Below, one piece after another: positions 54,296 through 63,794 of a stretch of DNA of 64,000 nt (positions within the stretch are counted from its first letter, which is position 1; each line of letters opens with the position of its first letter). The notes under the pieces were generated by a model. That model made no database searches. It was not told the DNA's origin and was given only the letters and a program-made list of their open reading frames with translations. The DNA is taken from positions 62,001 through 126,000 of the forward strand of contig JBJKUR010000008.1 of NCBI GenBank assembly GCA_045563055.1, in the 5' to 3' direction. Both the position numbers and the translations under genes were made by a program. This stretch comes from Methylaequor sp045563055 (GTDB taxonomy: Bacteria; Pseudomonadota; Alphaproteobacteria; Methylaequorales; Methylaequoraceae).

Positions 54296-55981
54296 ATGGA
54301 CAGTTCATCAAACATAAATTCCGAGATAGTCAATTTTAAACAATATATTGTCTCTAATAAGGAATCATTTAATAAAATTTTGTCTAGTATTGAGAAAATA
54401 TCTGAAAAATCGAAAATATATCTTAAATCTGTTCTTACCAAAGATGAAAGAATAGATAATAATCTTCTAGAGTTATATCAGTTTCAAACCCACGGCTATG
54501 CATGGTTTGAAACCTATAAAATAAGTTTGAGGGAAACTTTAAACTGGTATCTTAAGCTTGAGGAACAAGAGAAATGCTCAGAGATCGATGCATCTATAAC
54601 TATATTTGCATTCGCTGAATATATTACACAAATGAGAGATGGAATAATGATGAGCCAGTCAGAAATCATCAGGCCAAGCCAGATAGGTATTGATAAGAGT
54701 GACTTTGATTTTATGGATGAACCTTCAATACAGGAAATCATTAATATAGGTTTATCCGACAAGATAAAAAAAGTTATTGTCGATTCTCTGGATAATGGAA
54801 TATTTGCTAATCTTGGTTTAAATGATGAAACTTTAGAAATGATACAAGATCAATTCAATAAATTTACTGAAGAAGAGATAATACCGTTTGCCAACGAGTG
54901 GCATTTGAAGGATGAATTAATTCCCGATACTACACTGGAAAAGATGGCTGACCTTGGAGTTTTCAGTATTGCTATACCTGAGAATTATGGTGGGTTAGGA
55001 ATGGGTAAAGTTGCAATGTGTGTTGTTACAGAGGAACTCTCAAGGGGTTTTCTTGCTGCGGGTTCATTAGGTACGAGAGCAGAAATTGCTGGCGAATTAA
55101 TTAGACTCGGAGGAACAGAAGATCAGAAAAATAAATATCTACCTGATATTGCATCTGGTAAAATTCTTACTACTGCGGTCTTTACTGAACCAAACACCGG
55201 CTCCGATCTTGGGAGCCTATCGACTAGAGCGTCACTTAATGACCAAGAGTATACAATAACCGGAAATAAAACTTGGATTACACACGGAGCTAGATCAGAC
55301 TTAATGACAGTTTTAGCCAGAACTGATATGAACCAGAAAGGGTATAAAGGTCTTAGCATGTTCTTAGTAGATAAGCCTCGCGGTAATTGTAGCAACCCTT
55401 TCCCAATGGATGGTATGTCAGGAAGTGAGATTGAGGTTTTAGGTTACAGAGGTATGAAAGAATACGAGATAGCTCTTGATGACATAAAAGTTAATAAAAA
55501 ACAATTACTTGGAGAAGAAGAGGGTAAGGGTTTTAAACAGCTTATGGAAACTTTTGAATCTGCAAGAATCCAAACAGCTGCGAGAGCTGTTGGCGTTGCA
55601 CAAAGTGCACTAGAGCTAGCTCTACAGTATGCCAAAGATAGAAGTCAGTTTGGTAAACAGATTATTAATTTTCCAAGAATCTTTTCTAAACTAGCTTGGA
55701 TGGCAATGGAGACCACCGTTGCTAGACAAATAACCTTATTTTCAGCTAGAGAAAAAGACAATGATGCAAGGTGTGATATAGAAGCAGGAATGGCCAAGCT
55801 GCTAGCAGCTAGAGTCGCATGGAGCAGTTCAGATAGTGCTCTTCAGATTCATGGAGGCAATGGATATGCCTTAGAGTATCCGGTGAGTCGTGTCTTATGT
55901 GATTCTAGAATTTTAAATATTTTTGAAGGTGCAGCTGAAATACAAGCGCAGATAATTGTCAAGGGTTTATTAGTTCGGTAA
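54296..55981 (+). CDS. mcd: Methylsuccinyl-CoA dehydrogenase
   Basis: A 561-aa acyl-CoA dehydrogenase with an N-terminal extension of about 180 residues, the mark of Mcd. The FAD domain has FTEPNTGSDLGSL and the C-terminal part ends with QIHGGNGYALEYPVSRVLCDSRILNIFEGAAEIQ, where the catalytic Glu precedes GAAEIQ. It oxidises methylsuccinyl-CoA to mesaconyl-CoA and hands electrons to ETF. It is 43 bp after ccr; the twin-helix protein starts at its last base. Confidence 0.93.
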   Translation: MDSSSNINSEIVNFKQYIVSNKESFNKILSSIEKISEKSKIYLKSVLTKDERIDNNLLELYQFQTHGYAWFETYKISLRETLNWYLKLEEQEKCSEIDASITIFAFAEYITQMRDGIMMSQSEIIRPSQIGIDKSDFDFMDEPSIQEIINIGLSDKIKKVIVDSLDNGIFANLGLNDETLEMIQDQFNKFTEEEIIPFANEWHLKDELIPDTTLEKMADLGVFSIAIPENYGGLGMGKVAMCVVTEELSRGFLAAGSLGTRAEIAGELIRLGGTEDQKNKYLPDIASGKILTTAVFTEPNTGSDLGSLSTRASLNDQEYTITGNKTWITHGARSDLMTVLARTDMNQKGYKGLSMFLVDKPRGNCSNPFPMDGMSGSEIEVLGYRGMKEYEIALDDIKVNKKQLLGEEEGKGFKQLMETFESARIQTAARAVGVAQSALELALQYAKDRSQFGKQIINFPRIFSKLAWMAMETTVARQITLFSAREKDNDARCDIEAGMAKLLAARVAWSSSDSALQIHGGNGYALEYPVSRVLCDSRILNIFEGAAEIQAQIIVKGLLVR

Positions 55982-56175
55982 TGGAAGCAGCCTTAAACTT
56001 CATAATTGTAATCTGTTTAATCACAACGTTTATAATACTTATGATAGGTCTACTTCACACAGCCAAATCTGGTGATGAAAATAATAATAAGATTAATCTT
56101 TTTATGCGCTACAGGGTGCTCATACAGTTTATAACCCTAATAATTTTGACAGTAGCTCTTTTCTTAAAGTCTTAA
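55981..56175 (+). CDS. Twin-helix small membrane protein (HIG1-type)
   Basis: A 64-aa protein with two membrane helices joined by a polar loop (LLHTAKSGDENNNKINLFMRYRVLIQF). The LMR-RV-x-Q pattern of the loop resembles the HIG1/twin transmembrane helix proteins found before the corrinoid adenosyltransferase in many Alphaproteobacteria. It overlaps the mcd stop by one base and lies 3 bp from pduO. Respiratory assembly is a family-level guess. Confidence 0.75.
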   Translation: MEAALNFIIVICLITTFIILMIGLLHTAKSGDENNNKINLFMRYRVLIQFITLIILTVALFLKS

Positions 56176-56178
56176 ATT

Positions 56179-56727
56179 TTGGTTAAACTTGATAAAATTT
56201 ATACTAGAGGTGGAGATAAAGGGCTGACAAGTCTAGGTGATGGATCAAGGATAGAGAAAAGTAATATTAGAATCCAAGCTTACGGTGATATAGATGAAGC
56301 TAACTCCTCTATTGGCATCTCAGCTGCTCATAGTTCCAGAAAAATAAAGAAGATGCTTTTAAAGATCCAGAATGATTTATTCGACGTTGGAGCCGACTTA
56401 TGTTTTCCTGAAAAAAAAAAAAGAACGTTAACAATTCCAATCGACAGCATAGATATATTAGAAAAGGAAATTGATGAAATGAATCTTAGCCTCAATAAAT
56501 TAGAGTCCTTTATATTACCAGGAGGAAACAAAGCATCATCATTTCTTCACTTGTCAAGGTCACTAGTAAGACGTGCAGAAAGGTCAATAGTTGAATTGAA
56601 TAAAAAAGAAGATGTTAACCCAGATATTTTGAAATATGTAAACAGATTATCAGACTTTCTTTTTGTTGCGGCAAGGTTTGAGAATAGGCAGGATGGTGAT
56701 ATACTTTGGGTCCCGAATAAGAACTAA
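56179..56727 (+). CDS. pduO: Cob(I)alamin adenosyltransferase (PduO type)
   Basis: A 182-aa three-helix-bundle enzyme. The N-terminal IYTRGGDKGLTSLGDGSRIEKSN is the ATP-binding motif, and RSLVRRAERSIVEL and NRLSDFLFVAAR follow. It makes adenosylcobalamin, the cofactor of Ecm, which fits its place in this cluster. It starts with TTG at 56179, 3 bp after the previous stop; no ATG is near. Confidence 0.92.
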   Translation: MVKLDKIYTRGGDKGLTSLGDGSRIEKSNIRIQAYGDIDEANSSIGISAAHSSRKIKKMLLKIQNDLFDVGADLCFPEKKKRTLTIPIDSIDILEKEIDEMNLSLNKLESFILPGGNKASSFLHLSRSLVRRAERSIVELNKKEDVNPDILKYVNRLSDFLFVAARFENRQDGDILWVPNKN

Positions 56728-56741
56728 TTTAGGAATTTGAT

Positions 56742-57497
56742 ATGAAAGCTTTAGTATGTGTTAAAAGAGTTATCGACTACAATGTAAAAATAAGAGTTAA
56801 GTCAGATAAATCTGGAGTTGAAACAGAGAATGTAAAAATGTCTATGAACCCTTTCGACGAAATTGCTGTCGAAGAGGCAGTGAGAATGAAAGAAAAAAAA
56901 CAACTTGACGAAATCATAATTTTATCCATCGGTTCTGAGAAATCTCAAGAAACGATACGATCAGGTTTAGCCATGGGTGGAGATAGAGGCATATTAATTA
57001 AGTCTGATAACGATCAGCTAGAGCCATTAAATGTAGCAAAATTAATTAAAAAGATTTGCGAAAAAGAAAGTCCTGATCTATTAGTATTGGGGAAGCAAGC
57101 CATAGATGATGATTGTAATCAAACAGGGCAAATTTTGGCAACATTGCTAAACATTCCTCAAGCAACCTTTGCTTCAAAATTAGTTAAAAATGATGACGGA
57201 ACAATTGACGTTACTAGAGAAGTCGATGGTGGCCTTGAAACTATAAGAGTCAAAACACCTTGTGTTATAACAACTGATCTGCGTTTAAATGAACCAAGAT
57301 ATGCATCTCTACCTAACATAATGAAAGCTAAACAGAAAAAGATTGAAACGCTTGACATCAATGCTCTTGGTATCGATATTAAAAATAGACTTGAAGTAAT
57401 TGAAGTCAACGAACCTCCAGAAAGAAAACCTGGAATAAAGGTCGAAGACGTTGATTCTCTTGTCGAGAAATTAAAAAATGAGGCAAAAATTTTATGA
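56742..57497 (+). CDS. etfB: Electron transfer flavoprotein, beta subunit
   Basis: A 251-aa protein with the ETF-beta start ALVCVKRVIDYNVKIRV, NPFDEIAVEEAVR and the AMP-binding LVLGKQAIDDDCNQTGQ. It accepts electrons from acyl-CoA dehydrogenases such as Mcd. It overlaps etfA by 4 bp. Confidence 0.95.
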   Translation: MKALVCVKRVIDYNVKIRVKSDKSGVETENVKMSMNPFDEIAVEEAVRMKEKKQLDEIIILSIGSEKSQETIRSGLAMGGDRGILIKSDNDQLEPLNVAKLIKKICEKESPDLLVLGKQAIDDDCNQTGQILATLLNIPQATFASKLVKNDDGTIDVTREVDGGLETIRVKTPCVITTDLRLNEPRYASLPNIMKAKQKKIETLDINALGIDIKNRLEVIEVNEPPERKPGIKVEDVDSLVEKLKNEAKIL

Positions 57498-58429
57498 AGA
57501 TACTTGTTATTATTGAACATGATAATGTTTCCGTTAAACAATCAAGTTTTTCAACAATCGCAGCAGCAGCACAGATTGGCGAATCAATCGAAGCCATAGT
57601 TTTAGGGTATGGAATCAGCAGAGCACTTGATCAACTAAAATCATCTGATAAATTAAACAAAATCTATTCATTAGATAATGAAATTTTTAAAGATCCAATT
57701 GCAGAAAATATTAGTCGAGCCATTCACAAGTTCATCGAGGGGAAGGGATACACTCATATTTTGTCTCCTTCAACTACATTTGGTAAAAATCTATCTCCAA
57801 AGATATCTGCTTTTCTGGATGTCCAACAAATATCTGATATAACAAAAGTTATTTCTTCTGATACATTTGAAAGACCAATTTACGCAGGAAACGCAATTGC
57901 AAAAATTAAATCAAATGATTCAGTAAAAGTTATCACAGTAAGATCAACTTGTTTTGAACCTGTAACTTGTTCTTCCGAAGTAGATGTAGAAAACCTTAAA
58001 TTAGAAAGCAATAAAGATAGCTTTGTAGATTTTGTTACTTATGATCAATCAAAATCTGATCGTCCAGAACTTACTAGTGCCAAAATCGTTATATCTGGTG
58101 GAAGAGGAATGCAAAATGGTGACAATTTTAAGTTATTAGAGGGTATAGCTGACAAACTTGGTGCTGCGATGGGGGCAAGTAGAGCAGCAGTGGATGCTGG
58201 TTTTGTCCCTAATGATTGGCAGGTTGGACAAACAGGAAAAATTGTAGCTCCAGATCTATATATTGCAGTAGGAATATCCGGCGCAATTCAACACATAGCT
58301 GGGATAAAAGATTCAAAATTTATAGCTTGCATAAATAAAGACGAAGAAGCGCCAATATTTAACTTTTCTGATTATGGTTTGGTTGGAGACCTCTTTGATG
58401 TTTTACCTAAACTCGAAGAAAAATTATAA
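57494..58429 (+). CDS. etfA: Electron transfer flavoprotein, alpha subunit
   Basis: A 311-aa protein with the FAD-binding C-terminal domain: VISGGRGM, GAAMGASRAAVDAGFVPNDWQVGQTGK, and ISGAIQH...GIKDSKFIACINKDEEAPIF. With etfB it passes electrons to ETF-ubiquinone oxidoreductase. Its end overlaps the convergent tlpA-like gene by 6 bp. Confidence 0.96.
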   Translation: MKILVIIEHDNVSVKQSSFSTIAAAAQIGESIEAIVLGYGISRALDQLKSSDKLNKIYSLDNEIFKDPIAENISRAIHKFIEGKGYTHILSPSTTFGKNLSPKISAFLDVQQISDITKVISSDTFERPIYAGNAIAKIKSNDSVKVITVRSTCFEPVTCSSEVDVENLKLESNKDSFVDFVTYDQSKSDRPELTSAKIVISGGRGMQNGDNFKLLEGIADKLGAAMGASRAAVDAGFVPNDWQVGQTGKIVAPDLYIAVGISGAIQHIAGIKDSKFIACINKDEEAPIFNFSDYGLVGDLFDVLPKLEEKL

Positions 58430-58933
58430 GAGTTTTTTAATCTCTAGGATAACTGGTTTGTCAAGCCAGTCTATGTAGCCTTCAACTCTTCCAATTTCTA
58501 TCAGTTCTTTATTCATTATTAGAGTCGTAGGCATAATCCTTATATCATTATTTTCCGAGAACTTTAGGTGTCTATCTGAGATTATGAGGATATCTGGAAA
58601 TTTATATTTTTTTTTAAACTTAGGGATAACTTTCTTTGGATTGTTATCTACAGATATATAAATAACTTTTATATCATCTTTAAATTTATTTTCTAATTCT
58701 ATTAGGTGTGGAATTTCCTTGATACATGGAGGACACCAAGTTGCCCAAAAATTTAATAAATAAATTTTTTTCTGAGTAGTTATATCTGACAAGTTTACAA
58801 TATTGCCATCAAGAGTTTCAAGTGGTGTGATATTTATTTTTTTTTCTTGATTATTTAATAATAGTTGATTGTTCTCATATGAATGAGATAGATTTGATAC
58901 TATAAAAAAAAGTATAAAGTAAATATTTCGCAT
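58424..58933 (-). CDS. TlpA-like periplasmic thioredoxin
   Basis: A 169-aa protein with an N-terminal signal helix (IYFILFFIVSNLSHS) and a thioredoxin fold with C67-x-x-C70 in FWATWCPPCIKEIPHL. The rest (VIYISVDNNPKKVIPKFKKKY) fits AhpC/TSA-type TlpA/ResA proteins that reduce apocytochrome or other periplasmic thiols. It is divergent from argH by 18 bp and converges with etfA. Confidence 0.85.
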   Translation of the reverse strand: MRNIYFILFFIVSNLSHSYENNQLLLNNQEKKINITPLETLDGNIVNLSDITTQKKIYLLNFWATWCPPCIKEIPHLIELENKFKDDIKVIYISVDNNPKKVIPKFKKKYKFPDILIISDRHLKFSENNDIRIMPTTLIMNKELIEIGRVEGYIDWLDKPVILEIKKLL

Positions 58934-58951
58934 ATTATCATTATAACATAG

Positions 58952-60343
58952 ATGAAAAAAACAACAAATTTAGTTTGGGGAGGGAGATTCGAAAAGTCAT
59001 CTTCGAAACTTCTTAAAGAGATTAACAATTCGATAGGTTTTGATTACCAATTAGCAATTGAGGATATTCATCTATGTAATTGTTATGCTTCAGCACTTTT
59101 TGAAAGTGACATCCTTAATTCAAATGAATTTAAAAAGATTAAGCACGGGCTTAATGAAATTTTAAATGAAGTAAAAAGTGGAAAATTTAAGTATTCAGAT
59201 GAATTCGAAGACATACATATGAATATTGAAATGGCTTTAAAAAAAAAAATAGGAAAGTTAGCTGGTAAAATCCACACTGGAAAATCGAGGAATGACCAAG
59301 TTGTAACTGATTTCAAATTGTGGATAAAAAATAAGTTAAAAATAATTATACTAAAGATTAATAATATTCAGACTTCTATAATTAAACAATCTGAAATTAA
59401 TTTAAAAGTTATTATGCCAGGGTTTACACACTCTCAAAATGCTCAGCCGATCTTGTACTCGCATTATTTAATGTCTTTTTTTGAAATGTTTGAAAGAGAT
59501 AAGAGGAGAGCAAAACAATTGTTTGAGAATATGGATGAATGCCCGCTTGGTTCAGGAGCAATTGCTGGAACAAACTTCTATGAAATCGACAGACATAGTC
59601 TGGCGAAAGCTTTAGGTTTTAAAAAACCAACAGAAAACTCTCTTGACAGTATTTCTGATAGAGACTTTGTAATTGAATTTCTTAGCATGATTTCTATTTT
59701 AAGTATGCATTTTTCACGAATGTCTGAGGATTTCATTACGTGGTCGAGTAGTGCTTACAACTTTTTAAGATTTCCTGATACATTATGTACGGGATCTTCC
59801 ATAATGCCACAAAAAAAAAATCCAGACGCAGCAGAATTGGTTAGATCAAAATGTGCTAGAGTATATTCATCCCTTCTTAATTTACTAGTTATTCAGAAGG
59901 GCTTGCCAAGTGGTTATAGTAAAGATCTTCAAGAAGACAAAGAACCGGTATTTGACGCATATAAAACAGTAGAAATTCTTTTAGATATCGTAAACGAGAT
60001 GATAAACTCTATAAAAATAAATAAAAATAATATGTATGAGTTGGCTAACAAGGGCTTTACTACAGCTACAGACTTGGCTGACTGGCTTGTTAAAAATACA
60101 AATTTAACATTTAGAGAAGCACATCAAAAAACAGGAAAAATTGTTCTTTTAGCAGAAAAAAAAAATAAGTTATTAAGTCAATTATCATTAGATGATTTAA
60201 AATTAATTGAGCCAAAAATTAACAATAAAATTTATGAGTATCTATCTATTGAGAGTTCTGTTTCTAAGAAACAGTCGTATGGAGGAACAGACTTCAATCA
60301 AGTTAAAAAAGCCATAAATAGAGCAAAGAAAAAAATAAAATAA
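58952..60343 (+). CDS. argH: Argininosuccinate lyase
   Basis: A 463-aa fumarase-superfamily enzyme. The start WGGRFEKSSS, DIHMNIEMALKK, TGKSRNDQV and the signature GSSIMPQKKNPD near residue 285 are those of ArgH, which cleaves argininosuccinate to arginine and fumarate. lptM and lysA follow on the same strand with spacing of a few bases, the usual alphaproteobacterial order. Confidence 0.96.
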   Translation: MKKTTNLVWGGRFEKSSSKLLKEINNSIGFDYQLAIEDIHLCNCYASALFESDILNSNEFKKIKHGLNEILNEVKSGKFKYSDEFEDIHMNIEMALKKKIGKLAGKIHTGKSRNDQVVTDFKLWIKNKLKIIILKINNIQTSIIKQSEINLKVIMPGFTHSQNAQPILYSHYLMSFFEMFERDKRRAKQLFENMDECPLGSGAIAGTNFYEIDRHSLAKALGFKKPTENSLDSISDRDFVIEFLSMISILSMHFSRMSEDFITWSSSAYNFLRFPDTLCTGSSIMPQKKNPDAAELVRSKCARVYSSLLNLLVIQKGLPSGYSKDLQEDKEPVFDAYKTVEILLDIVNEMINSIKINKNNMYELANKGFTTATDLADWLVKNTNLTFREAHQKTGKIVLLAEKKNKLLSQLSLDDLKLIEPKINNKIYEYLSIESSVSKKQSYGGTDFNQVKKAINRAKKKIK

Positions 60344-60345
60344 CC

Positions 60346-60477
60346 ATGAATAATTTTTACAGATTCTGGCTTTTAATAATTATCCTAATAACTTCTATAT
60401 CATGTGGAAAGAAATCTATTTTAGAAAGATATCCGGATAGCGACTTTCCAAGAGATTATCCTGTTCAAAATGATTAA
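60346..60477 (+). CDS. lptM: LptM/YifL-type small lipoprotein
   Basis: A 43-aa ORF starting with ATG two bases after the argH stop. A hydrophobic stretch (WLLIIILITSIS) leads to the lipobox Cys, then GKKS and a Pro/Asp-rich tail (YPDSDFPRDYPVQND). Small lipoproteins between argH and lysA correspond to the LPS-translocon maturation factor LptM. It overlaps lysA by 8 bp. The name rests on size, lipobox and position. Confidence 0.7.
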   Translation: MNNFYRFWLLIIILITSISCGKKSILERYPDSDFPRDYPVQND

Positions 60478-61696
60478 TATTAAAGATTATAATAAATATC
60501 TGTTTTATAAAAAAAAAGATTTGTTTTTTGAAAACTTCTCAATAGAAAAAGTAGCAAAAAAATATAAGACCCCTTTTTTTTGTTACTCTGTTTCTCAAAT
60601 AGAAGATAACTTTAACATTCTAAAAGATTCTTTTAGTGTTGTTAAACCCTTAATATGTTATGCCATGAAAGCTAATTATAATTCAGAAATAATATCTATT
60701 TTATCAAAATTAGGAGCAGGTGTAGATGTTGTATCTATGGGAGAATTAAATAAAGCAATTCTTAACGGAGTTGATGAAAATAAAATTGTTTTTTCCGGAG
60801 TCGGAAAAACCAAAGAAGAGATAGAGTTTGCAATTAAAAAAAAAATAAAACAATTAAATGTTGAAAGTAAAGAGGAGCTAGAGGATATAAATCTTATCTG
60901 CACGAAACTAGGATGTAAAGTCAATGTTTGTCTTAGAATAAACCCCGACGTAAGTGCTGATACACACGATAAAATTTCCACTGGCAGGTCCGAAGATAAG
61001 TTTGGAATACCAAATGATCAGGTAGAATCAATTTTTAAAAAATACAAAAATCATCAATTGATTAAAATTATAGGTCTATCTGTTCACATTGGATCACAAA
61101 TACAATCTATGCAACCATTCAAAAACGCTTTTACCAAAGTTAAAAATTCAGTAATAAACCTTAATAAAAATGGTTTCAGGATAAAATCATTAGATCTCGG
61201 TGGTGGAATTGGTATCAAATATAATAAAAATAATAAATTAATTAATTTAAAATCATATGCCAGACTTATTGAAAAGTTATTTTCTGATTTGAAAGTAGAA
61301 ATAATTATTGAACCTGGGAGGTTCTTGGTTGGTCAATCGGGTATAATAGTTTCAAGAATTATTAGAATTAAAAATGAGAAAAATAAAGCCTTCCTTATAA
61401 TTGATGCTGGTATGAATAATTTAATAAGACCAGCTTTATACAATGCTACGCATAATATAATTCCTGTGAAATTAAAAAATATAGCTAAGGTAAACTACGA
61501 TGTTGTTGGACCAATTTGCGAAACAAGTGATTCTTTTGTTAAAAATTTAAAAATACAAAAATTTAACAATGATGATTTAGTAGTTATTTGTTCAACAGGT
61601 GCATATGGATCATGCATGTCATCAAAGTACAATTTAAGAGGTGAAGCTGAAGAATTATTTATTAAAAAAAGTAAAATAAAAGTTGTTAAGAGTTAG
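60470..61696 (+). CDS. lysA: Diaminopimelate decarboxylase
   Basis: A 408-aa PLP enzyme of the alanine racemase fold type III. YAMKANYN carries the PLP-binding Lys near residue 66, GLSVHIGSQI and LDLGGGIGIKY the phosphate-binding sites, EPGRFLVGQSG the Arg-Gly pocket, and VGPICETSD the catalytic Cys near 348. It makes lysine from meso-diaminopimelate. It overlaps lptM by 8 bp and is followed directly by ftsE. Confidence 0.95.
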   Translation: MINIKDYNKYLFYKKKDLFFENFSIEKVAKKYKTPFFCYSVSQIEDNFNILKDSFSVVKPLICYAMKANYNSEIISILSKLGAGVDVVSMGELNKAILNGVDENKIVFSGVGKTKEEIEFAIKKKIKQLNVESKEELEDINLICTKLGCKVNVCLRINPDVSADTHDKISTGRSEDKFGIPNDQVESIFKKYKNHQLIKIIGLSVHIGSQIQSMQPFKNAFTKVKNSVINLNKNGFRIKSLDLGGGIGIKYNKNNKLINLKSYARLIEKLFSDLKVEIIIEPGRFLVGQSGIIVSRIIRIKNEKNKAFLIIDAGMNNLIRPALYNATHNIIPVKLKNIAKVNYDVVGPICETSDSFVKNLKIQKFNNDDLVVICSTGAYGSCMSSKYNLRGEAEELFIKKSKIKVVKS

Positions 61697-62329
61697 ATGG
61701 AAGAACTTTTTTTATTAGATAATGTTTGTATAATTTCCAAAAAAAAAAGGATTATGAATTTAAATATAAAAGTTAATGTTGGGGACTTTTTAGTTATAAA
61801 AGGGTCGAATGCAACCGGAAAGTCGCTGCTACTAAAGTTATTTTACTTGAAAGTACTTCCATCTTCGGGAACCCTTTATGTAGGAGGAAAAAAAATTTCT
61901 AGTGAATCTAAAAAAAATATTATTGAACTGAGAAGAAGAATGGGGGTAATCCTTCAAAATGATTATTTAATTCCATTTTTCTCGGTATTTCAAAATATTG
62001 AATTAGCAAGTCAAATTCAACAATCAAGACAAAGCTTTATGGAGCGAATGAGTCAAATTTCTAGTTGGCTGGAATTAGATAAGATCAAAGATGAAAAAAT
62101 AAACAGTTTGTCAAATAGTCAAAAGCAAAAGGTTGTTATAGCTAGAGCTTTGATTAATAATCCTAGAATTATTTTAGCTGATCAACCAGAGACTTATCTT
62201 GATGAAAACTCTAATAAAAAATTTTTCTTTCTTCTTGAGTCGCTAAGTAAATTGGGGACAACAATAATCATGACGTCAAACAATAAAAAGACTATTTCTA
62301 TTGATTATAGAACCCTGGAGTTACAATAA
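61697..62329 (+). CDS. ftsE: Cell-division ABC ATPase FtsE with degenerate motifs
   Basis: A 210-aa ABC ATPase paired with ftsX. Walker A GSNATGKS (residues 36-43) is intact, and the Q-loop GVILQND is clear. The signature is LSNSQ (138-142) rather than LSGGQ, and Walker B ends D162-Q163 (IILADQPE) where Glu usually stands, so the general base is replaced. It would bind ATP but may hydrolyse slowly. It lies one base after lysA and adjoins ftsX. Confidence 0.85.
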   Translation: MEELFLLDNVCIISKKKRIMNLNIKVNVGDFLVIKGSNATGKSLLLKLFYLKVLPSSGTLYVGGKKISSESKKNIIELRRRMGVILQNDYLIPFFSVFQNIELASQIQQSRQSFMERMSQISSWLELDKIKDEKINSLSNSQKQKVVIARALINNPRIILADQPETYLDENSNKKFFFLLESLSKLGTTIIMTSNNKKTISIDYRTLELQ

Positions 62330-63229
62330 ATGATTGTGGTTCAAGAAAGTCTAAAAAAATTACTTATAAAAAATCAAGATAAGTTTTTTCATGGATTGTC
62401 TTTTGTAATAATAAGCCTAATAACTATCCATATAGCAGTATACTTTAATTTTTATAAATTTTCTAATAATTGGATTCAGTCCGAGTCAGCAAAAACAACT
62501 TTTATAATAAGTAATTTTTCTCAAGAAAAAAAAATACCTTTGAATGTTACTGAAAGAATTGAAAGATTCTTATCAGAAAACTCTGATGAGCTAAGATTTA
62601 CAATTATCGATAAAAATTTAATAAAGTCTGGTTTAGGATTAGCAAATTTTAGTGATACAACGGGACTGAGGCTACCATTTATTTTTCAAATTGAAACTAA
62701 AGATCAAGAATTAGTTGATAAAATCTATAATAGAGTAATTACAATTTCTGAAAACAGAGTTACAGAAAAATACTCCCACAAAGATGAGCTTTATGAAATA
62801 ACTTCCTTATTTAATAGAATAAAATTAATAATTTTTATGATGACTATTGTGATAGTAACTTTGTTCTCTTTCTTAGTGATTAATGTTGTAAATGCAGCTT
62901 TAATTGGAAACTTTAAATTTGTGGAGATGCTCCAGATTATGGGTGCGAGTAGTTTTGAATTAGCAAAGAATATCTCTCAGAGTTTGATAAAAAAGTTAAT
63001 ACCAGGAGCTGTCCTTAGTGTTTTATTCGTTTATTTAGTAAGCACTTTCTTGATGAAACTCTTTGGTTCTAATTTTGATTTCTTTGATTCATCTTTTTTT
63101 CTTGAGACAAATATAATGACCCTGCTTGTATTAATAATTTTTATTGTGATATTTTTAGTGTTATTATTATTTTTTTTAATGTCTTATTCATTTTATTTTT
63201 TTGAGAAAAGATTTTTTGATAAAGTTTAA
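62330..63229 (+). CDS. ftsX: Cell-division protein FtsX
   Basis: A 299-aa permease-like protein with an N-terminal helix, an extracellular loop region (about residues 60-160) and three C-terminal helices; the FKFVEMLQIMGASSFELAK stretch is the FtsX cytoplasmic coupling segment. FtsEX activates peptidoglycan hydrolysis at division. It starts at the base after the ftsE stop and overlaps the DUF218 gene by 29 bp. Confidence 0.88.
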   Translation: MIVVQESLKKLLIKNQDKFFHGLSFVIISLITIHIAVYFNFYKFSNNWIQSESAKTTFIISNFSQEKKIPLNVTERIERFLSENSDELRFTIIDKNLIKSGLGLANFSDTTGLRLPFIFQIETKDQELVDKIYNRVITISENRVTEKYSHKDELYEITSLFNRIKLIIFMMTIVIVTLFSFLVINVVNAALIGNFKFVEMLQIMGASSFELAKNISQSLIKKLIPGAVLSVLFVYLVSTFLMKLFGSNFDFFDSSFFLETNIMTLLVLIIFIVIFLVLLLFFLMSYSFYFFEKRFFDKV

Positions 63230-63794
63230 TAAATTTTTAATCTTTCTAATTTTTGTTAATATAATTCTATTTTTATGGTGGTTAGTTATATTATTCAATA
63301 TTTTTCCAAAAAAGCTTTATAACTCTGACAATCTTTCACTAAATAATGAATCAGCAATTATTGTCTTAACAGGTGGAAAAGGAAGAATTGAAAAAGGTGT
63401 TGAATTATTTGAGAAAGGATTTGGCAAGTACTTATTTATTTCTGGAGTTTTTGAGGAATCGGAATTTGAAATAAAGAGTAGTTTAGATTCAAAATTGTTA
63501 AATCAAAGGTGCTGCATAATTTTAGATAAAAATGCAAGTAATACTTTTGAAAATGCGAGAGAAGTAAAAGAATGGACATCGAGAAATAGTGATATTGAAA
63601 AATTAATTTTAGTCAGTTCTTACTATCATTTGCCTAGAAGTTATTTAATTTTTACTAATATAATTAAAGATAAATCCATTGTGATGATATCTGTAAATGA
63701 AAGTATTAAGTTTGATAAAAATATATTTTTTCACATTAAATTAATTGTTATAGAGTACTTCAAAGTTATATATACACTATTCTTTTTCCTATGA
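63201..63794 (+). CDS. YdcF/SanA-like DUF218 membrane protein
   Basis: A 197-aa protein with an N-terminal membrane helix and a DUF218 domain: SAIIVLTGGKGRIEKGVELF, ISGV, NTFENAREV and LVSSYYHLPRS. DUF218 proteins act in envelope-related steps that are poorly defined. The TTG start at 63201 overlaps the end of ftsX; I see no closer ATG that keeps the helix. It overlaps plsC by 4 bp. Confidence 0.82.
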   Translation: MRKDFLIKFNKFLIFLIFVNIILFLWWLVILFNIFPKKLYNSDNLSLNNESAIIVLTGGKGRIEKGVELFEKGFGKYLFISGVFEESEFEIKSSLDSKLLNQRCCIILDKNASNTFENAREVKEWTSRNSDIEKLILVSSYYHLPRSYLIFTNIIKDKSIVMISVNESIKFDKNIFFHIKLIVIEYFKVIYTLFFFL

